Source: an uncultured Lewinella sp. (GTDB lineage Bacteria; Bacteroidota; Bacteroidia; Chitinophagales; Saprospiraceae). From it: a stretch of DNA of 64,000 bases. Positions 8,372 through 18,694 of the stretch are shown in pieces. Each line of letters begins with the position of its first letter. Positions within the stretch are counted from its first letter, which is position 1. The notes below the pieces were generated by a model. The model did no database searches, was not told the DNA's origin, and saw nothing but the letters and a program-made list of their open reading frames with translations. The DNA is taken from positions 1 through 64,000 of the forward strand of contig CAJXOS010000008.1 in the NCBI GenBank assembly GCA_913057725.1, in the 5' to 3' direction. The translations under genes were made by a program, and so were the position numbers.

Positions 8372-11300
8372 TGTTGATTAACTTGATAAGGGAGAATTCG
8401 GTACGTTTTGTCCAGCTCATTCACGAGTTTGATCTGGTAGTTGCCCAAAGGCAATTGCGTGTTTTCAAATTTCTGGTCTAGTAGATCTAGCGCTTGGAAG
8501 TAGAGCGGGAAGTTGTGGAGCTGTACTGCCGCTTCCACCTGGCTCACAGCATGCAGGTTGGCCCGTTTTCGATCTTGGTTTAGAGTGCGTGGAGTCCAAT
8601 CAATCAGCGCGTAGTAGCTGGTGAAGTTGGACTGAACATCAAAGCCCGGGTCGAAGTCTACATCTGATGGATCATCCACGGTCTGGAAGCTGTTGCTACC
8701 CGTTGGCGGGCTATAAGGAGTGTAGATGCCATAGGTTGTGCTCGTACCTGTTCCACTACCGTGGGTAGGGTCGGGTAGTAGACCTAAACTTCCGCTGCTC
8801 GTTTGATCGCTTGCGCCATCTATGAATCGATTAATTTCGGAATCGCGTAGTGGATGGGCAGGACGCTGAATCGTTACGTTATGCCCTGCACTCTGTAGTG
8901 CTCCTTCCAATAGGTTGTAGTTCTGCATCCAACGCTTCAGTGGTCCGTAACGCACCGGCTCGTAGAAGAACGGGTACCTATTGGGACGATGAATTGGGCT
9001 ACCAGCAGTCAAGTCATCAATGATGTTCTTGAGCGCTTCGTTCTGCAGGTCTTCAAAGTATTGATCGGCCCGCAGGTCAACCATCTGTGAGGTGTGGAAG
9101 TAGGAAACACCATGGAAAGGATTCAGAATAGGATCCACCCGACCACCACTGGCTAAAGGATGACGATAGCCAACGATATCAAAGTGGTCAAAAGGCTCTG
9201 CTATGCCTCCGGGATCAAGTAGTATGATGGGGACTTGGAAGGTCTTGCCTAAGGCAGCACTCTGTTGCGCAATCTGAAGGAAAGGCAAGTCCACTTCATA
9301 GGAGTAGCTGATCATTCGGGGCAGATAAATCGTACGATCTACCGAGAATGAACTAAGCTTTTCTTGATACGACTGGAATCTACTGGTTTGAGCATACCAT
9401 TGTGCCGCCGGATCAAGCAGGTTGATGTACTTGAATTTATTGACAAACTGACTTTTGTCCGTATACTCGTTTTGGAGTTGCTCATACTGGCCCGGATCAT
9501 TCGCGTCCAGCGTGAGGGTGTTACTGCCAGCATATGTGCTCTCTACTTCATCAAGATCAGCAGTGTTGGCCGTGAAGTAGCCTTCTTTTTCTCGGAAGCC
9601 AATATTGATGCGATATATTTCTTCCCGAGATAGCCGGTCTGCCGGAAAATCAAAGGCCAGGGTCTTGTCATTTTTACACCAGCAGGGCGTCTCCGTGAAG
9701 GTGCGGGTCCGGATATTAGTGAAGCGGATGATATTACCTTCCTCGAAATTGGATGCTTGGTTAGCGTCGAGAATTTCACTACAAACCGTCTTGTCCATCT
9801 GCAGCCATCCTTCGGCTCGCCCACCATCATCATTGTTGGTCATGAAGTAGCGTTGGCGAAACCCTGGGTAACTGGAGATTATATCCTCAAGGATGAACTG
9901 GTCTGGCCGATTACCAGTCTTGAAGGAGCTGGTCTCGGTTTCCTCGTAGATGGGATTTCCCCAACTACCATTCTTGTATTCGTAGCCTCGGATCAATATG
10001 CTGAACTCGTACCAGGTTTGTTCTGCTAGCCAGTCTTTTGGGGTTAGGCGCAAGGCCGAACGGGCATCATTCCAGTGAATTTCTTGCATGCTTACACCCC
10101 GCGTGGAACCACTTTCTTTGAGGAAGTAGTCGAAGGTGACGCGGTAGGTGTGGGTTTCTCCGCCCACCTCTGTGATCTCAAATACTTCGTCGTCGTTGAG
10201 GTTAAAACTCACCCGCGGATCGACGAAAACACTAACGTTTTCGGTGCCGTTTCCAGGGATGAATTCACCGATGTAGTCAAACTCAGCGAAGGGGTGTTCG
10301 TACCCATCCTGAATCTGCTCGCAACGATCACCAAACTCGAAATTGACACGGCGAGATCTGAACCGAATACGACCACCCAGAAGCTCTCCGCCAATGAATA
10401 CTCCCCCCTTAAGCCAGGAAGGATTTGGTAGTTCTGCCTGGAGGATGGCGCCAGCATGAATATTGACCAATGATTTTCTTAGCGTTCTACCCAAGAACTT
10501 CACCCGAGCACCCACCTCTCCATTGACGTAAGCATAGGCCTGCCCTTGCAGGTACCAATTGTTGAAACCAAGTCTGCTACCATCTGCACAGCCTAAGGTC
10601 TTGGAAAGTAGCCCATCTACGACCACTTCTGCGCTCATGTCGGCATAGAAAATGGGTACATTGTCGAGGGTGAAGCCAGCACGAACCCCAAGTCCAGTGC
10701 CGATGCCAAAGGTGCTAGAGAAGGGAGAATCCATAGCATTGAGGATGGTTTCGGCATCGCTACCATTTCGACTGACGCCAGCATTTCCAGCATCATCCGT
10801 TTGGTTAGTGATGTAATCTGGCAATGGTGGAAGCCCCGCATAGGTAGGAGGTGGGAAGTGATTGCCCAACATCATATAAGCACGGATGTCCACACCAGCT
10901 TTAAACACCGGGGTATCAATGCCCCGAGTAATCGCAATACGGGAATCATCGGAGAAAGGATCAGCCTGACTCCAGCGACCAACATGTAGATACCACTGCC
11001 GACTGTCTTGAGCAATGTTGTAAGTGGAATGAAAATCTACCGGTATGCTCACAGAAGAGAATAAGCCACTTAGCTCATGGTGGAGCGAAGCATGGATGGT
11101 GCGACTTTGGTTTTCGCGTTGAATCAACAATTCAAAGGCAGTTTCCGAGCTAGCAACCAGATCGAAGTCGGGAGTGGAGTCATCCGATAGCACTTTCATC
11201 ATTCGAAGTTTGCCTGCAAAGTGCACGCTGTTGATGGCAAAGTTGGGGTGCCGGTTGAAGTCCATCAGGAATTTACTCTTGACATTCCAGGCAGCGGGAG

Positions 11301-14300
11301 ATGCCGTGGAGCCGATAATAGAGTTGGCCAAAAAACCGGAGTTGTTGTTCTGTGGTGTAAACTGGAAGCCCGAATGAGTGCTTGCTGGATCAGAAGGATC
11401 GGCTACCGCACTACCAGAGAGTTCGTTGTAGGAAGTTGGTGAGCCTCCTGCCGATTGGTTAACCTGCATGTTGTAATAACCTCCTCCGCCAAAACCATAG
11501 ATAGAGACACCAGATGGGCCCAGCGCGATACCGGGCGATATCTCGTTCTTGTAATAGCCATCAAAATACCAGTAGCGATAATCGTTTACCTTACCAAACT
11601 GAATACTGAAGCCCGCGCCAAAGGCGGCACCAGAAGTCTTCAAGGCAATGTCGGCATCACCCTTGAAGCCATTACCAAAGGTGGCGTCTCGATTGAATAG
11701 ATTAATGGCTACGGAGGCCTCCGCAATACCGAGGTCCATGTCTCCAGTAATTTCATCTAAGCGGATGCGGTCGTAGCTGAAACCATTCTGGTACTTTGCC
11801 CAGACGGTCAGCTTCGTATTGGCTCCTGCTCCGAATGATCCACTGAGGATGCCGCCACCAAAAAGACTGAGCCCCAGGTCAAGTTCGAGGCCATACCTGT
11901 TGGGTTGGGCGGCGGTTCTACGTACGCTTACATCTCTTAGGGTGAAGTCGAAGTATTCGAAACTCAATTGTGGTGCACTGGGATTTTCCAGCTCAATGAA
12001 GGCAAAGTCGAGTTGTGGAACAAAGCCAGGGAGATCGCGGCCTTCAATGGTGAAGTCTTCAAAAGTTAAGGCGGGGATATTTAGTTGACTAAGGGTACCG
12101 GTAGCGGCAGGATTTTCAAAGTCGATTGTAATCCGACCGTTGAGGTGCGCCAGCAATCGGTACGCTCCACCGATACGATCTAGGCCAATACTTGAGCCTT
12201 CAAATATTTGAAATCCAGCCTTCCACATCGGCACATTGAAGTCGGACGCAGCGCTGGCTGTTAAGTTAATGCCCAGCTGGTTGTCAATGGAGGATAGAGT
12301 GGCCGTGTAATCAATGCCGCCACTCTGCTGGATCGGTAGCCGCAGTCTACCATCAAATGAACCGCTGTTGAGTTGGCCTTCCTCAATGTCCAATTGAAAT
12401 CCAGTGATGGAGAAAGGCCATTGGGCCAAGCGGCCAGCGCCGATACCGACAACGGTGCTTTGACGATTGAATTGGAGTGAGAGGCCATTGCCTGAAAGCG
12501 CAAGGCCACCAATGTTGAAGTTGACGTTTTCCCCTCCCAAACCAGATGGTAGGTGCACGTTTAGCTCAGGGCAATAGATACCCTGCCAGAGACTTGTCTG
12601 TCCAGGATACTTATTATTGAATTGACTATGATTCGCCTGATCAGAAAAGTCGAGGAGTGCTTGAGTGATATCTAGGGATAGGTCATTCAAGGCCGGATAA
12701 ACTACCTGCTCGTTAAGGGCGAGGTCGGCGCTGAACAAGTCATTCAAAGTGGGGATGCCCGTTTCTTCAACGATAAAGCTAACTTCATGAAGACTGGATT
12801 GATACCGCACGATACTCCGGTCGAAGCTCAGCTGGGCATCCAGGTCAAAAGACATCGAACCGTCCGTGTTGAATATGATTCGATTGCCATCTTGCGGCAG
12901 TGCTAACTCAACAAGATTGTTTTGGAAGGGGAGTGTGAGGTCTTCATTGAGTGTAAATGTCAGAGCATCCTCAACGTAGCCACCAGGGGTGATACAGACA
13001 TTATTATTGTAGTAAGGTATATACGGATCGCTATTGGCAGAGGTCTGAGGATAGGGGATAGGGATTGCCAGCTTTGCCTTGGAAAAGCCAGGGGTAAATA
13101 TGATGCCAGCAACCACCGCCTGCGTTCCGCTAATCCTAAAGGGAACACCCATCTGTGTGCTCGGGGATTCATGGTTGTTTAAGTAAGATTGGAAACCAGG
13201 TGGGAAATTGAGGTCTTGTGGCGTGTCATAGATGGAGGACACATTTTCGGGTACAATACTGGTGTTTTCGTTGGTGGCGTAGACCAGGCTTTGATCCCCA
13301 TACATTCGCAAATTGTTGTTGATCCGAATAGATTCGAATTGCACATCGATGGCTTGCTGAAGAAAGTCGAGATAGATAGAGCCACTGCCAGAATAGGTCT
13401 GTTGCGCTGCATTCAAGCTAAGCTGATTTAGCTCCATGGTAAAAGGGCCTACCGCGATGGACTGTCCTACAGATACTCCCGTGTTGAAGGAAGTGTTGAT
13501 AGCTTCGTCATAGGTGAGGCAATCATTTGCGACAAGGTTCGGACTCGTTGGTTCGACTTCAAAATCGGTACCTACAGGGTCAATGCCATTTCCAGAAGGG
13601 AGGTAGGTGAAAGCTGCTGGCTCACTCCAGCCGCCATTGATGTAGTTCAGTTCGTTGTCATCGTCGTAGGCTTGTACTCGCAGGGCATAAGTAGCGCCTT
13701 CTTGCAATGGTGGCCTGCTGATGTCGTAGTGGAAAAAGGTGGTCTGGAGATCATTTTGTTGGTAGGTGAAGACTTCGCCTTGGTAGTTGAATACATCGAA
13801 AGGATTGGTAAACTGATAATCCTCCGTGTTGACCAATTGAAAGCGGTACTTGGTGGTTTGGGGTAAACCAGTGGGCGTCCAGGTAAAGATGATATTTTGA
13901 GGGTTAGTAGCAGTCAAGCTTGCGCCTTGCTCCGGAAAAATAATGATGGGCGGATCATAGGCGATAATTGGGAAGAAACCACAGCTGCCATCCATCGACA
14001 ATTGCTCGTCGGTGAAGAAGTCGAGGGCTTCAATACAAAGGCTATAGGTGCCCTCCGGCAAACGTTCTTCCCGGATGATTTGCTCGTAGTTGAAGCCGTC
14101 AATGATAAAGTCGTTAGCGGTGACATCTCCATACAAAGCCCGTAGTTCGCGAAAGCGAATTTCTCTGACTTGGCCTGGTGATAAAGTAATTGGAGTGAGG
14201 CCGGGTATGCCGCGCTTCATCGTGAGGTTATGACCGCGTGTGATATCGGTAAGGCTGGCGATCAGCTTTATCTCCCGTACCCGAGTGGAGGTGTTGTTGA

Positions 14301-14460
14301 GGATAATGATGACTTCGCTCTCGAAGGAGATGATTTCAGCCAGGCTGGCTGGAGGCGGTGCGGTAGGGACTAAGACCTGGATACTTATGTCTTGCGAATA
14401 CCCGATTACACTTGTAAGGAGCAGAATGATACCTAGGCATATCTTCTTTACCGTGTTCAT
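8368..14460 (-). CDS. very large TANFOR-like / FN3-containing surface protein
   Basis: ORF annotated to 14514, but MNTVKKICLGIILLLTSVIGYSQ (signal peptide) begins at ATG 14460. N-terminus ISIQVLVP...LPEGTYSLCIEALDF...CGFFPIIAYDPPIIIFPEQGASL resembles TANFOR domain proteins of Bacteroidota. Confidence 0.8.
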   Translation of the reverse strand: MNTVKKICLGIILLLTSVIGYSQDISIQVLVPTAPPPASLAEIISFESEVIIILNNTSTRVREIKLIASLTDITRGHNLTMKRGIPGLTPITLSPGQVREIRFRELRALYGDVTANDFIIDGFNYEQIIREERLPEGTYSLCIEALDFFTDEQLSMDGSCGFFPIIAYDPPIIIFPEQGASLTATNPQNIIFTWTPTGLPQTTKYRFQLVNTEDYQFTNPFDVFNYQGEVFTYQQNDLQTTFFHYDISRPPLQEGATYALRVQAYDDDNELNYINGGWSEPAAFTYLPSGNGIDPVGTDFEVEPTSPNLVANDCLTYDEAINTSFNTGVSVGQSIAVGPFTMELNQLSLNAAQQTYSGSGSIYLDFLQQAIDVQFESIRINNNLRMYGDQSLVYATNENTSIVPENVSSIYDTPQDLNFPPGFQSYLNNHESPSTQMGVPFRISGTQAVVAGIIFTPGFSKAKLAIPIPYPQTSANSDPYIPYYNNNVCITPGGYVEDALTFTLNEDLTLPFQNNLVELALPQDGNRIIFNTDGSMSFDLDAQLSFDRSIVRYQSSLHEVSFIVEETGIPTLNDLFSADLALNEQVVYPALNDLSLDITQALLDFSDQANHSQFNNKYPGQTSLWQGIYCPELNVHLPSGLGGENVNFNIGGLALSGNGLSLQFNRQSTVVGIGAGRLAQWPFSITGFQLDIEEGQLNSGSFDGRLRLPIQQSGGIDYTATLSSIDNQLGINLTASAASDFNVPMWKAGFQIFEGSSIGLDRIGGAYRLLAHLNGRITIDFENPAATGTLSQLNIPALTFEDFTIEGRDLPGFVPQLDFAFIELENPSAPQLSFEYFDFTLRDVSVRRTAAQPNRYGLELDLGLSLFGGGILSGSFGAGANTKLTVWAKYQNGFSYDRIRLDEITGDMDLGIAEASVAINLFNRDATFGNGFKGDADIALKTSGAAFGAGFSIQFGKVNDYRYWYFDGYYKNEISPGIALGPSGVSIYGFGGGGYYNMQVNQSAGGSPTSYNELSGSAVADPSDPASTHSGFQFTPQNNNSGFLANSIIGSTASPAAWNVKSKFLMDFNRHPNFAINSVHFAGKLRMMKVLSDDSTPDFDLVASSETAFELLIQRENQSRTIHASLHHELSGLFSSVSIPVDFHSTYNIAQDSRQWYLHVGRWSQADPFSDDSRIAITRGIDTPVFKAGVDIRAYMMLGNHFPPPTYAGLPPLPDYITNQTDDAGNAGVSRNGSDAETILNAMDSPFSSTFGIGTGLGVRAGFTLDNVPIFYADMSAEVVVDGLLSKTLGCADGSRLGFNNWYLQGQAYAYVNGEVGARVKFLGRTLRKSLVNIHAGAILQAELPNPSWLKGGVFIGGELLGGRIRFRSRRVNFEFGDRCEQIQDGYEHPFAEFDYIGEFIPGNGTENVSVFVDPRVSFNLNDDEVFEITEVGGETHTYRVTFDYFLKESGSTRGVSMQEIHWNDARSALRLTPKDWLAEQTWYEFSILIRGYEYKNGSWGNPIYEETETSSFKTGNRPDQFILEDIISSYPGFRQRYFMTNNDDGGRAEGWLQMDKTVCSEILDANQASNFEEGNIIRFTNIRTRTFTETPCWCKNDKTLAFDFPADRLSREEIYRINIGFREKEGYFTANTADLDEVESTYAGSNTLTLDANDPGQYEQLQNEYTDKSQFVNKFKYINLLDPAAQWYAQTSRFQSYQEKLSSFSVDRTIYLPRMISYSYEVDLPFLQIAQQSAALGKTFQVPIILLDPGGIAEPFDHFDIVGYRHPLASGGRVDPILNPFHGVSYFHTSQMVDLRADQYFEDLQNEALKNIIDDLTAGSPIHRPNRYPFFYEPVRYGPLKRWMQNYNLLEGALQSAGHNVTIQRPAHPLRDSEINRFIDGASDQTSSGSLGLLPDPTHGSGTGTSTTYGIYTPYSPPTGSNSFQTVDDPSDVDFDPGFDVQSNFTSYYALIDWTPRTLNQDRKRANLHAVSQVEAAVQLHNFPLYFQALDLLDQKFENTQLPLGNYQIKLVNELDKTYRILPYQVNQQ

Positions 14461-14619
14461 AGCGGTGGGATTAGTGATTGTAACTCGTGGCCCTATATAA
14501 AAGCCACCTAGCACCGGTCTTCAGTGCTTTGCAACAAAGCTATTCCCACCCCCAGTGCTGCGCCTAGACTGAGGTTACCATTGCTTGTACTGTCGTTACA
14601 TCTTGAGTGAAATGCCTGG

Positions 14620-17600
14620 CTAAGGCCTTATTTCAGAAGGGCTCTGGCCGAATTGTTCCTTGTACACTCTGGAGAAATAGGCTGGGTCTTTGAAACCCGA
14701 GGCATAGGCGATTTCGGAAATGCTTTGGTCGCTTTCGCGCAATAATTTTTGCGCATGCTGTAGGCGGATTTGCCTTATGAATAGCGTGGGGGTGATACCG
14801 GTGAGTGCCTTGATTTTACGGAATAGCTGCACGCGGCTCAAGTGCAGTTGCTTTGCCAGTGCCTCTACGGAAAGATCTTCGTTATCGATTTCTTCCGAGA
14901 TGATTTTGGCAACCTGTTTCATGAAGGTATCGGTCGCTTGCGTTGTGGTTTGTATGCTGAAGTCGCCCGCTTGGTATTTTTGTTGTAAACGCCGTCTGCT
15001 GGTCAAGATCCCTTGAATTCGAATCAAAAGTTCTTCTCGATGAAAAGGTTTGGTGAGGTAAACATCTGCTCCTGCTTGCAGCCCACTGAGCCGATCCTCT
15101 TGACTTTTCTTTCCCGTGAGAAGTATGAGAGGGATGTGGTTGGTGCGCTCATTACCACGTATCCGTTGACTGAATTCTAAGCCAGATTCACCTGGCATCA
15201 TTACATCACTGATTACCAAGTCTGGTACTTCGCGTAGGCATATTTCCCAGGCAATTTTACCATTTTCGGCTTCGATAATTTCGTATTGGTCTGCCAGGCA
15301 TTCGCGCAGATAGGTCCGGATGGCGCGATGGTCCTCTGCAACTAGAATCAGCGGGCGATCTTTCTCTGAGGCAATTTGGGGCGTTACGCTTAGACTTTCT
15401 ATAGTCTGTATGGGAAGCAGAATGTTGAAGCAGCTTCCCTTGCCCAAAGAACTTTCGATTTCTATGGTGCCGCCATGTTGTTCTACCAGTGCTTTGGTGA
15501 GTGCCAATCCAATACCTGTGCCCTGTTTTTCTTGTTCTTTAGCTTGGGAGAAGGGTTCGAAAATGTGTTCGATAAATGCTGGCTCAATCCCTGATCCATT
15601 ATCGCTCAGCGAGTAATGTAATTGGCTTTCGTTATCCGTCGTAGAGACGTCTAGAGAAAGTGTAATTGTGCCACCTACAGGTGTAAAACGCAAAGCATTA
15701 CTGACCAGGTTACTCGTTATTTTGCGCCATTTGTCAGCATCGAAGGGGAAGTAGAGGGTATCCCTGCTGGTATGAAAAGAAAGCTGAATATCCTGCTCTT
15801 CAGCTAAGCTAGAAAAGGACAGTAACAGAAAACGTTGGTACTGTACGAAATCGGCGGACTCGGTTTGAAGCGGACTCCGATCAGCCTGTAGTTTAGCTAA
15901 CTCTAGGATTTCGTCCACTTGGCGTGTCAGGTATTGAGCCTGTTCATCTAGCTGTTTAAGTTGAGGGGTAACCTTGTCAGCTTCTTGTCTTTGCAGTCTG
16001 CGTTTCATCTGTTCAATCGCTCCAAAAACAAGGGTGAGCGGGCTGCGAAACTCATGGGCGATTTGTTGGAAGAAGCGCAGTTTTGAAGCGACCAGTTCTT
16101 TTGCCTGAGCTTGCTCTGCAGCAGCAAGTTGGCGAGCTAATTGTGTGCGGTAACCCAGGTAAATTACCCCCAAGACTGTCAATAGATAAATCAAATACGC
16201 TAGCGTAGTTCGGTACCAAGGAGGCTTCACCCGAAGGTAGATGGGTAAGGCATTAGCAATGATCTGCTTTCCTGGTACGTAAGACCGTACATGTAGGACG
16301 TAGCGACCCGGTGGTAGTTGGGACAGGCTGAGAATACCGTCATTCGGAGCCGGTAGCCAGTCGGTCTGCAAATTGTCTAATCGATATTCATAACGTTGTT
16401 GACCAGCATAGCGAAAGTTAAGCCAGGCAAACGAAAGTTGAACGGTATGATCGCCGGGGTGAATAATGAGGGGTTGCTCCTCGGAGTATTTGTCTTCTGG
16501 GAAGACTTCCTGTCTAATCGTGTCTGTCTGGTAGCGCAAGAGGGTCTGCCAGTGTAGGGTGTCAATCTCTTCAATCCTGTTTTTGACTTCCTCTGGCTTG
16601 AATCCATGTAGCCCAAGAGAAGATCCTAACCATAGCTGGCCATCTTGGTCGGTGTAAGAAGATCCGATGAGCATATCATCAGAATACAAGCCTTCGCGCT
16701 TGGTGAAAGACTGGAAGTGTTCCGTTGCTGGTTCGAACAAGAGGATGCCACGGCTAGCTGTGCTAAGCCATAGGTCCCCCAGCTTATCTTCAGTGATGTC
16801 TAGAATTTTGTCATCAGGCATATTGTCATCGCGGATCCAGCGCCGAAACTGTGACCCCGTACCTGTCCACAGATTTAGACCACCATCAGTGCCAATCCAT
16901 AGACGGTTTTCATGGTCGAGGTGAAGGGCCTGAATTAGGTTGGAGCTAATACTCGTGCTAAGGTCGGTTTCATGCAAATACTGTCGAAAGCTAGCCCGGT
17001 CTTCCGCTTCTAGCGTACTAACATTATTAATGGAAATTAGACCTTGTCTAATGGTTCCCAGCCATAGTCGGTCCTCGTGGTCAATCAGAAGATCCGTAAT
17101 TCCTAAGCTTTCTAGTTCGTTGGTTGGTAATTCCCCTAGGGTTAGGACAAAGGAGTTGCCATCTTCTGGGGAAAAGCAGATTACGTCTTGCCAGTTGCTG
17201 ATCCATAAACGCCCTCGTTGATCAGACTTGATAATCTTCCAGTTGCCACGATTTTGAGTGGCCAGCAATGGGCAGGGAAGTTGTTGGATTTGCCCATTTA
17301 GCATGTCGATTTTGATCAACTGCCAATTGTCATTTGTTTTTCCTACACCAAAGACGTTCGCTTGTTGGTCTTCGTGCAGGGACACGAATACCCCTCTGGT
17401 GATTTCTACGGGTGCGGTTTCCCCCGCTTGCCAATACAGTAGGGAGGTAGGGCTGGCAAAGAGGTAACGCTCGCCTTGTGAAATAACCGTCCTAATGTTA
17501 GGGAGGCGCCCAGCAGTAGAACTCAGCTGAGGATGGACGAAATTCTTGGTAGGACTGAGTTGTAATAAGCCCTGACTGGTACCCAGCCATACCACCTCAT

Positions 17601-18507
17601 TTGGGTCCACATGTATACAGTGAATACTTGGCAGCGATTCGCTTTGGTATGGAAGTAGTTCTCGTAGGGAGAACCAAGACCTTGTCTTGAGGTCGTGGCT
17701 AATTTGCCAAACGCCGTCCAGACCACTAGCCCATATATAGCCGCTAGGATCGCGATATAGAAATGGGGTATAGAAAAACTGCGGGTGGTTACGGGATTGA
17801 ATGTTCAGGTCCTCGGTGATCCATCTACCACTTTTGCTTAGGTAAAGCTTCACCAGAGATTGATCTTTGAACAGCAGCAGGCTGTCCGGGCCCAGTACTA
17901 AAATATCATTGATAGTTGCATCAGAGAGGATGGCTTCACAACTACCCGCCGTAGTACAGCGTAGTAAACGGTTGCGTGTGCCTGCCCAGAAAACTTCCGC
18001 ACTTTCTCTCCTAACTGGGTTAGTCGCCAATTTAGAAATGGGGGTTCCGTCGGTACTAAACCCTACCTGTGGACCTTCGGTATTCTGCTCTTTAGTGGAG
18101 TCATAGATCTGAAGTGGTTTGAATTGAAGAGATCCTTGATCGGCAATGAATTCATCTTTTGTAATATCCAATCTATTGTGCGCTGGCCCTTCAGGACTAA
18201 TCCATAAGATTTGATCACGATCAGCATAGAGCTGTCTGACCCAATTGCCGGATAGCCCGTGTGGCTCATCAGCACTATAAGTATAGGTGCGAAAGCTATG
18301 GCCATCAAAACGATTAAGGCCGTATTGAGTGCCAATCCACAGGTAGCCTTTTTCATCCGTTGTTAGGACTGAGACCCAATTGTTGGACAGTCCATCACGC
18401 GTGTCAAAATGCTGCACATGGTAGCGCGGCAAACTCTGTGCAATATTAGTTTGAGGAAGGCTCAGTAGTAAACCAATGCACCAATAAATGAGAAGGGATG
18501 GTCGCAT
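14620..18507 (-). CDS. hybrid two-component system protein (HTCS): two-component propeller, Y_Y_Y, histidine kinase, response regulator, AraC HTH
   Basis: WIGTxxGLNRFDG propeller repeats; HEFRSPL H-box; NALRFTP and GTGIGLALTKALVEQHGG; receiver VISDVMMPGESG; C-terminal AraC helix-turn-helix. Signal-peptide start MRPSLLIYW at 18507. Confidence 0.9.
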   Translation of the reverse strand: MRPSLLIYWCIGLLLSLPQTNIAQSLPRYHVQHFDTRDGLSNNWVSVLTTDEKGYLWIGTQYGLNRFDGHSFRTYTYSADEPHGLSGNWVRQLYADRDQILWISPEGPAHNRLDITKDEFIADQGSLQFKPLQIYDSTKEQNTEGPQVGFSTDGTPISKLATNPVRRESAEVFWAGTRNRLLRCTTAGSCEAILSDATINDILVLGPDSLLLFKDQSLVKLYLSKSGRWITEDLNIQSRNHPQFFYTPFLYRDPSGYIWASGLDGVWQISHDLKTRSWFSLRELLPYQSESLPSIHCIHVDPNEVVWLGTSQGLLQLSPTKNFVHPQLSSTAGRLPNIRTVISQGERYLFASPTSLLYWQAGETAPVEITRGVFVSLHEDQQANVFGVGKTNDNWQLIKIDMLNGQIQQLPCPLLATQNRGNWKIIKSDQRGRLWISNWQDVICFSPEDGNSFVLTLGELPTNELESLGITDLLIDHEDRLWLGTIRQGLISINNVSTLEAEDRASFRQYLHETDLSTSISSNLIQALHLDHENRLWIGTDGGLNLWTGTGSQFRRWIRDDNMPDDKILDITEDKLGDLWLSTASRGILLFEPATEHFQSFTKREGLYSDDMLIGSSYTDQDGQLWLGSSLGLHGFKPEEVKNRIEEIDTLHWQTLLRYQTDTIRQEVFPEDKYSEEQPLIIHPGDHTVQLSFAWLNFRYAGQQRYEYRLDNLQTDWLPAPNDGILSLSQLPPGRYVLHVRSYVPGKQIIANALPIYLRVKPPWYRTTLAYLIYLLTVLGVIYLGYRTQLARQLAAAEQAQAKELVASKLRFFQQIAHEFRSPLTLVFGAIEQMKRRLQRQEADKVTPQLKQLDEQAQYLTRQVDEILELAKLQADRSPLQTESADFVQYQRFLLLSFSSLAEEQDIQLSFHTSRDTLYFPFDADKWRKITSNLVSNALRFTPVGGTITLSLDVSTTDNESQLHYSLSDNGSGIEPAFIEHIFEPFSQAKEQEKQGTGIGLALTKALVEQHGGTIEIESSLGKGSCFNILLPIQTIESLSVTPQIASEKDRPLILVAEDHRAIRTYLRECLADQYEIIEAENGKIAWEICLREVPDLVISDVMMPGESGLEFSQRIRGNERTNHIPLILLTGKKSQEDRLSGLQAGADVYLTKPFHREELLIRIQGILTSRRRLQQKYQAGDFSIQTTTQATDTFMKQVAKIISEEIDNEDLSVEALAKQLHLSRVQLFRKIKALTGITPTLFIRQIRLQHAQKLLRESDQSISEIAYASGFKDPAYFSRVYKEQFGQSPSEIRP

Positions 18508-18694
18508 TTTTGGATTTATCGACGTCTGTAGTCTTGGGTTTATCAAAGATAGTTTGAATAGGTGAAGCTCCTAGTCTTTTGAGGGACCTAAGTCTACTCT
18601 TATTACAGCTTGCAGGCGAAAGGTTACTAAACCTTGGTGTCACGAATAGCTGATCGTGGTCTTCTATTACTGAAGAAATTAGACTCCTAAGCTT

